Below are positions 1 to 5,688 of a stretch of DNA of 10,017 nucleotides, piece after piece. The DNA comes from Chloroflexota bacterium. Lineage in GTDB: Bacteria; Chloroflexota; Anaerolineae; 4572-78. The notes under the pieces are model-generated. The model made no database searches and was not told the origin of the DNA. It worked only from the letters and a program-made list of their open reading frames with translations. The translations under genes were made by a program, and so were the position numbers. Numbering within the stretch: the stretch's first letter is position 1; every line of letters begins with the position of its first letter. The stretch spans positions 1 to 10,017 of the forward strand of contig JAJRSQ010000478.1 of NCBI GenBank assembly GCA_024278725.1. Direction: 5' to 3'.

Positions 1-1
1 G

Positions 2-181
2 GCGGGAATGGTCTACAGTGGCATCTCCCCCGACGGGAATTTGGTGGAAATTGCGGAACTGAAAGACCACCCGTTCATGATGGGCAGCCAATTCCATCCC
101 GAATTTAAAAGCCGCCCCAACCGCCCGCATCCGCTGTTTTCCGGGTTCATCGCGGCGGTGAAAGCGCGCATCAAAAGATAA
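2..181 (+). CDS. pyrG: CTP synthase, C-terminal end (partial)
   Basis: This is the last 59 codons of CTP synthase, the cytosolic enzyme that aminates UTP to CTP with glutamine as nitrogen donor. The 5' part lies outside the window. The visible stretch belongs to the class I glutamine amidotransferase domain. It contains the motif SQFHPEFKSRP, which carries the His and Glu of the Cys-His-Glu triad, followed by the family's usual ending (HPLFSGFIAAV, then a short basic tail). The nucleophilic Cys is upstream and cannot be checked. The reading frame is open from base 2 and stops with TAA at 179-181, 16 nt before a strong terminator hairpin. It converges on the MerR gene. The product call is firm because the FHPEFKSRP context is typical of PyrG rather than other amidotransferases. 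Confidence 0.95.
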   Translation, partial: AGMVYSGISPDGNLVEIAELKDHPFMMGSQFHPEFKSRPNRPHPLFSGFIAAVKARIKR

Positions 182-196
182 TACCCGCAAAATCGA

Positions 197-224
197 ACAC
201 CCCCGCGCACACGGGGGTGTTTTT
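197..224 (+). terminator. Rho-independent terminator of pyrG
   Basis: A perfect 9-bp stem, ACACCCCCG (197-205) with CGGGGGTGT (212-220), closes a 6-nt loop and is followed by a run of T (220-224). The T run is on the + strand side, so this terminates pyrG. On the - strand the hairpin lies directly after the MerR stop codon but lacks a good U tract, so any role for that gene would be weaker. Confidence 0.9.
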
Positions 225-673
225 CATTCCGCCAGCGCGAACGGCGGGTCAATCACCACATCCCCCGATTGCCGGTACGTTTTCACCAGATAGCACACGC
301 AATGCTCGCCCGCCACATCGTCGCGCGGGAGGGACGCGCCTTCCTGCTGAATTGTCTGCAAAACCTCGCGCAACGTCAGCAAATCGGCGATGCGACGGTC
401 AATTTCCGTCAACTGATGCGACAGCACATCCAGCACGCGGTCACACGGCGCAATGCCGTCATCCCGCGCCGCCAGAATTTCCGCAATGTCTTTCAGCGCA
501 ATGCCCAACCCGCGCGCGCTGGCGATGAAACGCAATCGCTCAACATCGGCGGCATCATACTGCCGGTAATTATTTTCACCCCGTCGCGGCGGCGGCATCA
601 CCCCCACCGATTCATAATATCGAATTGTTTTCGCCGAAACGCCCGTTTGTCGGGCAAGGTCTTTTATCTGCAT
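224..673 (-). CDS. MerR-family transcriptional regulator, metal-sensor type
   Basis: A 149-residue MerR-family dimeric activator/repressor. The N-terminal winged helix-turn-helix is clear: IKDLARQTGVSAKTIRYYE (residues 3-21), then the wing (YRQYDAADVERLRFI, 36-50) and GIALKDIAEIL (57-67). A long dimerisation helix follows (about 77-110). Potential metal ligands are C77 at the start of that helix and C125 and C127 with H124 near the C-terminus. From family knowledge, Cys at position 77 is typical of divalent-metal sensors (ZntR, PbrR, MerR), whereas CueR has Ser. The CxC loop is not the CueR spacing, so the ligand is undetermined. I chose the ATG at 673 over an in-frame start at 724 because it follows GGAGGT with a 5-nt gap, gives the usual N-terminus (MQIKDLA), and the longer form would begin inside the promoter. 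It lies downstream of the MFS gene on the same strand but has its own promoter. Confidence 0.9.
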   Translation of the reverse strand: MQIKDLARQTGVSAKTIRYYESVGVMPPPRRGENNYRQYDAADVERLRFIASARGLGIALKDIAEILAARDDGIAPCDRVLDVLSHQLTEIDRRIADLLTLREVLQTIQQEGASLPRDDVAGEHCVCYLVKTYRQSGDVVIDPPFALAE

Positions 674-686
674 CACACACCTCCAA

Positions 687-712
687 CTAGGGGATGGTAT
701 ACCTTCCCCTAG
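687..712. repeat. 26-bp near-perfect palindrome centred on TATA
   Basis: The arm CTAGGGGATGG (687-697) and the arm CCTTCCCCTAG (702-712) are complementary except for one pair, around a TATA centre (698-701). It overlaps the left part of the MerR-type dyad at 702-720 and effectively supplies an extra inverted half-site on the downstream side. It could be a second, overlapping operator position or simple chance reinforcement of the dyad. Confidence 0.7.
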
Positions 713-724
713 CTGGAATGTCAA
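694..724 (-). promoter_or_regulatory. MerR-type promoter and operator of the regulator gene
   Basis: On the - strand, TTGACA (724-719) is followed by a 19-bp spacer and TACCAT (699-694) as the likely -10. The 19-bp spacer is the lengthened spacing typical of promoters untwisted by MerR proteins. The spacer holds a dyad at 702-720, read on the + strand as CCTTCCCCTAGCTGGAATG: arms CCTTCC and GGAATG separated by 7 nt. As I remember the E. coli copA (CueR) operator, this differs at 2 of 19 positions. A 17-bp spacer with TATACC as -10 is also possible. The predicted start of transcription lies about 15 nt before the ATG at 673, so the gene is probably autoregulated. Confidence 0.8.
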
Positions 725-737
725 ACGCGGGTGGCGG

Positions 738-1988
738 TTAATCCGTCAGCAACGGCACGGGCGTGATGGCATCCGCGGGGCGCAAACGGTTTTGCACCGC
801 CGTGTGCAGCGCCAAATAGCCCCCCACCGCTATCACCGAGAGAATTCCCGCCGCATACCACACCCAATGGGGGTCGTAATTGTCCATCACCAGCCCGGCG
901 AGGAGCGGTCCAATCGCCGAGGGAATCGCCCAACTGAAGCCGTACATCGCCATATACCGCCCGCGCATATCCTCCGGCGAGAATCGCGCCACCAACGCCT
1001 GCCCAATCGGGGTGATGATCATCTCCCCCACGGTGATAATCGCCATTGCCACCATAAACATCACAAAAGAAGTGACAAAGCCGTACATCAAAAATCCCAC
1101 GCCGAAAATTGCCGTCCCCAGCGCCAACATCATCAACGGAGGGCGATGGGAAATGCGCCGCGTCACCCAGAATTGGAACAGCACCACCATCGCCGCGTTC
1201 ATGCTCAAAATATACCCGTAGCCCTGCGCTTCAACGCCGTGCACCACGTTCAGATACACGGAAAGGGTGCTGTACATCTGAATGTAGACAATGATGCTCA
1301 CAATGGAAATGAGCAAAAATGCCATATACACGCCATCTTTCAGCACAAAACGATAACCGAACAGCGTTTCGCGCAGGCTCTGCGTGTCCTGTTCCGCCAC
1401 TTCCGGCTTGGTTTCCGGGAGGAGGAAATAGACCACCACCGCGGTGATGATGCTGGAAACGGCATCAACCGCGAAGAGCAGCGCATACGATTGCGCCGCC
1501 AGCAGCCCGCCAATCGCGGGTCCGATGGTCATCGCCAGATTGGCAATCACCCGCATCATCCCGTACCCCTCGGCGTGCTTTTCCTCCGGCAACAAATCGG
1601 CGACCATTGCCTGCTGTGCGGGTCCCCCCGCTTCGGAGAACAGCCCGATTGTGCCCGCCAGCACATACAGCACCGTCAAACTGTCCACAAAAATAATCAG
1701 CAGACTGCTGACCGCGCTCACCACCAGCCCGAAGATCAGCATCCAGCGCCGCCCGAATTTATCGGTCAGCGCGCCCGCCATGATACTGCCGCCAAAACTC
1801 GCCGCGGAAAATATCACAAACAGCACGCCGACTTCCGTCATCCCCACCCCGAATTTCTGGGTGATATACAGCGCAAAAAAGGGGAACATCAACGCTCCCC
1901 CCAAACGGTCAATGAACAGCGCGGTCATCAGCGTCCAAAACGTAGCGGGAAATTCACGATAGATCTTTTTCGCTTTTGTAAAAATCAT
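738..1988 (-). CDS. Major facilitator superfamily (MFS) transporter
   Basis: A 416-residue inner-membrane secondary transporter with the 12 hydrophobic segments expected of the superfamily, evenly spread and split by a central cytoplasmic loop around residues 190-215 (PETKPEVAEQDTQSL). Motif A is clear between TM2 and TM3 (GALTDKFGRR, about residues 72-81), with a degenerate second copy in the C-terminal half. The sequence resembles drug-efflux-like MFS proteins of the MdtH/YfcJ sort, but the substrate cannot be read from sequence. I chose the ATG at 1988 because AAGGA lies 7 nt before it; an upstream in-frame TTG (2021) adds 11 polar residues without a visible ribosome site. The gene precedes the MerR regulator on the same strand, 64 nt apart, but I see no MerR-type operator before this gene, so co-regulation is not shown. 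Confidence 0.88.
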   Translation of the reverse strand: MIFTKAKKIYREFPATFWTLMTALFIDRLGGALMFPFFALYITQKFGVGMTEVGVLFVIFSAASFGGSIMAGALTDKFGRRWMLIFGLVVSAVSSLLIIFVDSLTVLYVLAGTIGLFSEAGGPAQQAMVADLLPEEKHAEGYGMMRVIANLAMTIGPAIGGLLAAQSYALLFAVDAVSSIITAVVVYFLLPETKPEVAEQDTQSLRETLFGYRFVLKDGVYMAFLLISIVSIIVYIQMYSTLSVYLNVVHGVEAQGYGYILSMNAAMVVLFQFWVTRRISHRPPLMMLALGTAIFGVGFLMYGFVTSFVMFMVAMAIITVGEMIITPIGQALVARFSPEDMRGRYMAMYGFSWAIPSAIGPLLAGLVMDNYDPHWVWYAAGILSVIAVGGYLALHTAVQNRLRPADAITPVPLLTD

Positions 1989-2022
1989 CCTTAAGTCCTT
2001 CCACACCGGGTGGTGGTTCAAA

Positions 2023-2127
2023 TTGACTGATGGAAATCATTCGCCGGTAGGGGCGAACCTGTGTGTTCGCCCTTTTTGGGCAGACACATAGGTCTGCCCC
2101 TACCCCTTACCTTGCTTCATCAGTCAA
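2023..2127. repeat. Compound palindromic repeat element with outer inverted repeat
   Basis: The 57-bp core (2047-2103) begins GTAGGGGC and ends GCCCCTAC. It contains two tandem hairpins: GGGCGAAC (2051-2058) with GTTCGCCC (2065-2072), and GGGCAGAC (2078-2085) with GTCTGCCC (2092-2099), joined by TTTTT. Around it, TTGACTGATG (2023-2032) and CATCAGTCAA (2118-2127) form a perfect 10-bp outer inverted repeat, each arm exactly 14 nt from the core. The core resembles short dispersed repeats I recall from many environmental genomes, including Chloroflexota; this was not checked. If the candidate MFS promoter is right, the element is transcribed in the MFS leader. Confidence 0.85.
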
Positions 2128-2166
2128 AAATAGCCACCACCCCACACCGCACACAAGCGGAACAAA

Positions 2167-2194
2167 AATTTACACCAAAATGGTTAGAAGTCAA
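2167..2194 (-). promoter_or_regulatory. Candidate sigma-70 promoter for the MFS gene
   Basis: On the - strand TTGACT (2194-2189) and TAAATT (2172-2167) are separated by 16 bp. The -35 matches 5 of 6 consensus bases and the -10 matches 4 of 6. Transcription would start near 2160, giving a leader of about 170 nt that includes the palindromic repeat. It is plausible but unproven. Confidence 0.35.
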
Positions 2195-2234
2195 ATACAA
2201 CAAATGTTCGATTGGCAAACGGAACGCCGGATGA

Positions 2235-2264
2235 TTAGACGGACATCCCATCCCATGCTAAAAT
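2235..2264 (+). promoter_or_regulatory. Candidate promoter for the ResB-like gene and udk
   Basis: TTAGAC (2235-2240) and TAAAAT (2259-2264) are separated by 18 bp, and the ATG at 2294 follows about 30 nt after the -10. The -35 is a weak match; the -10 matches 5 of 6. The ribosome site GAAAGG lies 8 nt before the start codon. Confidence 0.35.
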
Positions 2265-2293
2265 TTGGTATATCATCTTGAAAGGTTATCGCA

Positions 2294-3652
2294 ATGACAT
2301 CCTCCCCCCCCGCCACAATTTCACCCGTCAACCGCACCATCTCACGCCTGCGGCAGATATTGCAATCGCCGAAGTTGTTTGGCGCGTTGGTCGCCGTCCT
2401 GCTGATTGACGGTCTTCTGGCGCTGGTGATTCCGCAACAACCCGCCGCGGTGAATACACCGGGCGCATTTGTGGTGTGGGTCTCGAATTTGCCGCCACTC
2501 TTTCGCCAGGGGTATGAATATTTCAACCGATTGGGGTTATTCGCAATTTTTCGCTCGTTGTGGTTTTGGCTGCCCGCCGCGCTGATAACGTGGATGAGCC
2601 TGCTCGAACTGGCGGAGGTCATCCCTGCCGCCCGAATTCGCCTGCGTCCGCCGCACCCTGCCGCACCGATACCGCCACCGCACCCTCACGGCGCGGTGTA
2701 CCAAAAAACCATCCGTCTCGCCGCGCCCAAAGATTCAGGCGAAGCCACCGTCAGCGCCCCGATGCTGGCGGCATTGGCAAATACACTACGCAAAACAGGT
2801 TTTAAAGTTGCACAAGATGGCGCCATTGTGGTGGCGACACGCCGGCAGTGGGGCTGGCTGCGCCCCATCGCCCTGACGCTCGGTGTGGTGCTGCTGATAA
2901 CGGGCATCGCGCTGCAAACCATCTTCGGCGACACCGCGCAAATCCTGCTGACGGAACACAGCGCCCCGGCGACATTCATCGGGCACACCTTCAGCGCCGC
3001 CGAATTCCTGCCCCATTCGGGCGCAAATCAGCAATTGGTGGGGGGAACGGTACAACTACAATTGGATGACGGCACGCCACAAGCGTGGTCGCTGAACCGC
3101 TGGCAACTGATTGACGGCTGGTGGCTGCTGCCGCCCAAACCCCGCCCTACCGCGAAAATCACCTTCAACAACAAAGACACCTCCGAAACCCTGACTCGAA
3201 CCTTCGACACGGTGGACAAGCCGTTGATTTTCACCTACACCCCGCAAAAACAGACGCTCGAACTCCGCTACACCGCCGACGGCTATCAACTGTCCACACA
3301 GGATGCGGACACAGGAAAAACGGAAATCGCCGTCCGGAACGGCGAAACCTTTTCCCTGCCCCAATTGGGGGTGAGCGGAACCGTCATCATCACCAACCGA
3401 TTTTTATTGCAGGCGTACCGGCTGCCGGGCTTGCTTCCGATGGCGCTCGGCGCGCTGATGTTGCTTTTCGGGGGGATACAATTTCTGCGCCCCGCCCCGG
3501 TCACAGTGTGGCTGAACGTGGTGGTCAAAGGGCGCGGCAGCCGCATTGATGCCACCATCGAAACGCTGGGCAGTGCCGCTTCGGCGGAAAAGATTGCCGC
3601 GGAACTTTTGACCCTGCAACCATCATCCGAGAAAACCAATGCCGAGACCTAA
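2294..3652 (+). CDS. ResB-like cytochrome c biogenesis membrane protein
   Basis: A 452-residue protein with the ResB/Ccs1 layout: TM1 (about 28-47) ending in IPQQP, TM2 (83-106) preceded by the typical LGLFAIFRSLWFW stretch, TM3 (188-210), a large extracytoplasmic domain (about 211-375), and TM4 (377-398) followed by a short cytoplasmic tail. ResB proteins work with CcsA/ResC in System II to deliver and attach haem to apocytochromes c outside the membrane. No ccsA/resC gene lies beside it. The segment between TM2 and TM3 holds a Pro/His-rich stretch (about 117-132). Start chosen at the ATG at 2294, with GAAAGG 8 nt upstream. It overlaps the next gene by 14 nt, indicating a shared transcript. 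The pathway fits the cytochrome genes further right in the window, though these are in another operon. The family call is from topology and N-terminal motifs; sequence in the soluble domain is divergent. Confidence 0.75.
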   Translation: MTSSPPATISPVNRTISRLRQILQSPKLFGALVAVLLIDGLLALVIPQQPAAVNTPGAFVVWVSNLPPLFRQGYEYFNRLGLFAIFRSLWFWLPAALITWMSLLELAEVIPAARIRLRPPHPAAPIPPPHPHGAVYQKTIRLAAPKDSGEATVSAPMLAALANTLRKTGFKVAQDGAIVVATRRQWGWLRPIALTLGVVLLITGIALQTIFGDTAQILLTEHSAPATFIGHTFSAAEFLPHSGANQQLVGGTVQLQLDDGTPQAWSLNRWQLIDGWWLLPPKPRPTAKITFNNKDTSETLTRTFDTVDKPLIFTYTPQKQTLELRYTADGYQLSTQDADTGKTEIAVRNGETFSLPQLGVSGTVIITNRFLLQAYRLPGLLPMALGALMLLFGGIQFLRPAPVTVWLNVVVKGRGSRIDATIETLGSAASAEKIAAELLTLQPSSEKTNAET

Positions 3653-4262
3653 ACCCATCATCATCGGCGTGGCGGGGGGAACCGCCTCCGGAAAAACAAC
3701 CGTCGCCCACCGCATTTTAGACGCCGTCGGCGCCGACCGGCTGGCATATATCGAACACGATGCATACTATCGGGATTTGAGCCATTTGCCGCTGGAAGTG
3801 CGCAAAGCGCTCAACTTCGACCATCCCGACGCGCTGGAAAATGAGCTGCTGATTGAGCATCTGCACGCCCTGCAACACGGGGGAACCATTTCGATGCCGG
3901 TTTATGATTTTTCAGCATACGTCCGCACCGACCAACTGAAAGAAATTGCGCCCAAGCCGGTGATTCTGGTGGAAGGGATGCTCATTTTCGCAGATAAAGC
4001 CTTGCGCGATATGATGGACATCAAAATTTATGTGGACACGGCGGATGATTTGCGTTTCATTCGGCGGTTGAAACGAGATGTGGCATCGCGCGGGCGCACG
4101 GTGGAACACGTGATTGAGCAATATCTGGAAACGGTGCGCCCGATGCATCTGGAATTTGTGGAACCGAGCAAACAGTGGGCGGATGTCATCATTCCGCGCG
4201 GGGGACACAACACCACCGCCATCCAAATGGTGGTGGCGCAAATTCAGCGCATGCTGGAATAG
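3639..4262 (+). CDS. udk: Uridine kinase (uridine/cytidine kinase family)
   Basis: A 207-residue P-loop kinase of the usual length for bacterial uridine kinase, a cytosolic pyrimidine salvage enzyme that phosphorylates uridine or cytidine to UMP or CMP. Walker A is GGTASGKTT (13-21). The substrate region has HDAYYRDLSHL (40-50) and NFDHPDA (59-65), YDFSAYVR (89-96) matches the family's YDF.....R element, ILVEGMLIF (109-117) is the Walker B-like strand, and RRLKRDVASRGR (142-153) forms the lid. All features needed for activity are present. The start ATG at 3639 lies inside the 3' end of the ResB-like gene (14-nt overlap), with only a weak purine stretch (GAGAAAA) before it, so translation is probably coupled. 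Stop is TAG. Phosphoribulokinase is a related alternative but the motifs favour Udk. Confidence 0.92.
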   Translation: MPRPKPIIIGVAGGTASGKTTVAHRILDAVGADRLAYIEHDAYYRDLSHLPLEVRKALNFDHPDALENELLIEHLHALQHGGTISMPVYDFSAYVRTDQLKEIAPKPVILVEGMLIFADKALRDMMDIKIYVDTADDLRFIRRLKRDVASRGRTVEHVIEQYLETVRPMHLEFVEPSKQWADVIIPRGGHNTTAIQMVVAQIQRMLE

Positions 4263-4279
4263 TTGGTAATGGCGCAGAA

Positions 4280-4384
4280 GTAAGTGATATGTCATTGCGA
4301 GGGCGTAGCCCGCAGCAATCTCCGCGCGCTATTGATGGGGGATTGCTTCGCCTTCGGCTCGCAATGACAATCGCCAGCACTTAC
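4280..4384. repeat. Palindromic repeat element (GTCATTGCGAG type)
   Basis: The core runs from GTCATTGCGAG (4291-4301) to CTCGCAATGAC (4358-4368). The inner arms continue imperfectly: GGGCGTAGCCCGCAGCAATC on the left against GATTGCTTCGCCTTCGGC on the right, so the 78-bp core folds into one long hairpin. Outside it, GTAAGTG (4280-4286) and CACTTAC (4378-4384) form a further 7-bp inverted repeat. It lies between the convergent uridine kinase and P-loop genes, where a hairpin could protect mRNA ends. No T run follows on either strand, so it is not a standard terminator. The core resembles widespread dispersed repeats I recall from environmental genomes; this was not checked. Confidence 0.85.
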
Positions 4385-4420
4385 AATTGAGCCACTATTG
4401 AATAGTTTTTTGGGATGGGG

Positions 4421-4786
4421 TCACAGCCCGGCGAGGAAGGTTTCCACCGCCGAAGCCACCGCTTCCGGCGAAAGGTCGTCGGTGGGCAGATAGAGGTCGG
4501 CGTGGGCGCGGGCGTGCCGCAAACGGTGGTTCAGCGCGTCCAGGCGGTCTTGTTTCCACGCGATGTTGCGGCGGCGGGCAATGGTTTCCAGCGACGCATC
4601 CAGATAGACCAGCACGTCGGTGGGGTGTACCCGTCGCCACATATCCGGCACATATGAATGCTCCTGCGAAATGGCGCGAATATTGAATTTCCCCCGCAAC
4701 CGTTCGACGAGGGTTGATTTCCCCGCACCGCAGGGACCCACCACGCCAACCCGCAGTTGTTGAATATCATCTTTCATATTGCGCAT
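4421..4786 (-). CDS. Small P-loop NTPase, possible nucleotide-kinase-like protein
   Basis: A 121-residue protein whose N-terminal strand and Walker A (VGVVGPCGAGKST, 13-25) are unmistakable. A hydrophobic strand DVLVYLDAS (57-65) could supply the Walker B-like Asp, and it is followed by an Arg-rich helix (ETIARRRNIAWKQDRLD, 67-83), as in the adenylate kinase/shikimate kinase fold. The C-terminus ends in a helix (SPEAVASAVETFLAGL). At 121 residues it is shorter than most such kinases (about 170-200), so the substrate-binding and lid regions look minimal, and catalytic activity is uncertain. I do not recognise a named family. It lies 47 nt downstream of the PP2C-type phosphatase on the same strand and is probably co-transcribed. 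The start is uncertain: ATG at 4786 or ATG at 4777, neither with a strong ribosome site. Confidence 0.75.
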   Translation of the reverse strand: MRNMKDDIQQLRVGVVGPCGAGKSTLVERLRGKFNIRAISQEHSYVPDMWRRVHPTDVLVYLDASLETIARRRNIAWKQDRLDALNHRLRHARAHADLYLPTDDLSPEAVASAVETFLAGL

Positions 4787-4833
4787 GTCCCAAAACCCCC
4801 CAATGCGACATCATAATCCCTGAATGCCCTCCA

Positions 4834-5538
4834 TCACAACGGGAATTCCACCTGCAACCGGCGGGCGTTCCCGATGGTTTGCTTGGGCAGCACCGCCACC
4901 ACCAGCACGCTGATGTCGTCCACCGGACGACCGTCGTCCAGCGTGTGCGCCGCTTCGTACAGCGCATCGGCAACTGTCTGCGCGGGGGTATTGCCGCCGG
5001 GGCAGATGTCCGCCAGCAGCGCGGGAACGTCCAATTTTCGGGAGTGCCGCGACCCCGCCGAGAGGATGCCATCGGTGAAAACCACCACCACCGTCGGGGC
5101 TTTCAGCGGCAATTCCGTGACGACGGGCTTGGTGTTCCGGTAGATGCCCACCTGCTGCGACGGTTCATCCAGCGTGGTGATGCCGTCGGGGCGCACAACA
5201 TACATCGGGCAATGGTTGTTGCGCGAAAGCACCAACGTGCGGCTCACCATGTCCACCGAGACGATGTTGAGCGTGGCGGACACTTTTCCCTGCCGGTGGG
5301 TGACCAAATAGTCGTGCGCCGCTCGCGCCGCCGCGCCATCACGCACACCTTCTGCCAGCAATCCGATGGCTTTGCGGGCAACCATATTGCTGATACGTTT
5401 GGCGCTTCGCCCGGAACGTTGACCATCCACCAGCACGAAAGACATACCGCCCTGCGGGCGTTCCACCATTTCCACCGTATCGCCGCTTTCCGGGGTGGAA
5501 TATTTATTTATTTTGGCTACTGCCACTTGTAAAATCAC
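4834..5538 (-). CDS. SpoIIE/PP2C-type serine/threonine protein phosphatase
   Basis: A 234-residue stand-alone PP2C-fold phosphatase domain of the SpoIIE/RsbU type, predicted cytosolic, with no membrane segment or sensor domain. The metal-binding acidic residues are visible: D20 (ESGD), D38 in FVLVDGQRSG (34-43), D156 in VVFTDGILSAG (152-162), and D207/D208 in VDDISVLVV (206-214). The usual glycine after DGQ is Arg41 here, a possible departure from the DGxG motif. These phosphatases typically act on anti-sigma-factor antagonists in stress or developmental switches; no such partner is in the window. The start is GTG at 5538, preceded by GGAG with a 7-nt gap and a near-consensus promoter. It is the first gene of a probable two-gene unit with the small P-loop protein. 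Confidence 0.85.
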   Translation of the reverse strand: MILQVAVAKINKYSTPESGDTVEMVERPQGGMSFVLVDGQRSGRSAKRISNMVARKAIGLLAEGVRDGAAARAAHDYLVTHRQGKVSATLNIVSVDMVSRTLVLSRNNHCPMYVVRPDGITTLDEPSQQVGIYRNTKPVVTELPLKAPTVVVVFTDGILSAGSRHSRKLDVPALLADICPGGNTPAQTVADALYEAAHTLDDGRPVDDISVLVVAVLPKQTIGNARRLQVEFPL

Positions 5539-5567
5539 GTATTTTCTCCAACCAAAGATTCGTATGC

Positions 5568-5595
5568 ATTATAGCGGTGTGTGAATGTGAGTCAA
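5568..5595 (-). promoter_or_regulatory. Sigma-70 promoter of the phosphatase/P-loop pair
   Basis: On the - strand TTGACT (5595-5590), a 16-bp spacer and a perfect TATAAT (5573-5568). Transcription would start near 5561, about 22 nt before the GTG start at 5538. This is the best-matching housekeeping promoter in the window and suggests strong, constitutive expression. Confidence 0.75.
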
Positions 5596-5621
5596 TCATT
5601 GCTTGAAGATTTTTCCGGCAT

Positions 5622-5666
5622 AAAAAAATGCGCCTTTGCCCCACAACCGGCGGCAAAAGCGCATTT
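5622..5666 (-). terminator. Rho-independent terminator at the end of the ACIII operon
   Basis: A stem of ATGCGCCTTTGCC (5628-5640) with GGCAAAAGCGCAT (5652-5663), one base unpaired or shifted, closes an 11-nt loop. On the - strand it is followed by seven T (complement of 5622-5628). It begins about 25 nt after the stop codon of the last cytochrome gene. The other flank has only a short T run, so it acts mainly on the - strand. Confidence 0.9.
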
Positions 5667-5688
5667 TCAGATTGAACGATTATTCAGG

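Larger units (their letters stand above)
1989..2293. other. Divergent intergenic region (305 bases)
   Basis: No gene is visible here. The region separates the - strand MFS gene from the + strand ResB-like gene. It holds candidate promoters for both (2167-2194 on -, 2235-2264 on +) and a compound palindromic repeat on the MFS side (2023-2127). The part from 2128 to 2234 is A+T-rich compared with the flanking genes, as expected of a promoter region. Open frames crossing it lack a ribosome site and recognisable protein features. Confidence 0.7.

Noticed and set aside
721..933. 70-codon - strand frame at the end of the MFS gene
   Set aside because: It overlaps the transporter in another frame, is Gly/Ala-rich without a motif, and its end coincides with the MerR promoter.
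792..1994. Long + strand open frame opposite the MFS transporter
   Set aside because: It is rich in His, Arg and Gln with no domain-like pattern, and it mirrors a well-supported transporter on the other strand. I consider it a codon-use shadow.
2047..2103. Palindromic core as an intrinsic terminator because of the internal TTTTT
   Set aside because: The T run lies between two hairpins upstream of both flanking genes' coding sequences. It is better explained as part of a repeat element, although partial attenuation of the MFS transcript cannot be excluded.
2191..2622. 143-codon - strand frame crossing the intergenic region and the ResB-like start
   Set aside because: No ribosome site or recognisable protein pattern, and it overlaps the better-supported ResB-like gene and its promoter.
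4291..4368. GTCATTGCGAG palindrome as a CRISPR repeat or tRNA-like fold
   Set aside because: There is only one unit with no spacers, and no tRNA arms or anticodon loop can be drawn. It is a simple long inverted repeat.
4394..4411. Possible terminator after the uridine kinase: ACTA/TAGT stem followed by T6
   Set aside because: The stem is only 4 bp and A+T-rich, or 6 bp with an impossible one-base loop, and it is about 130 nt after the stop codon. Too weak to annotate.
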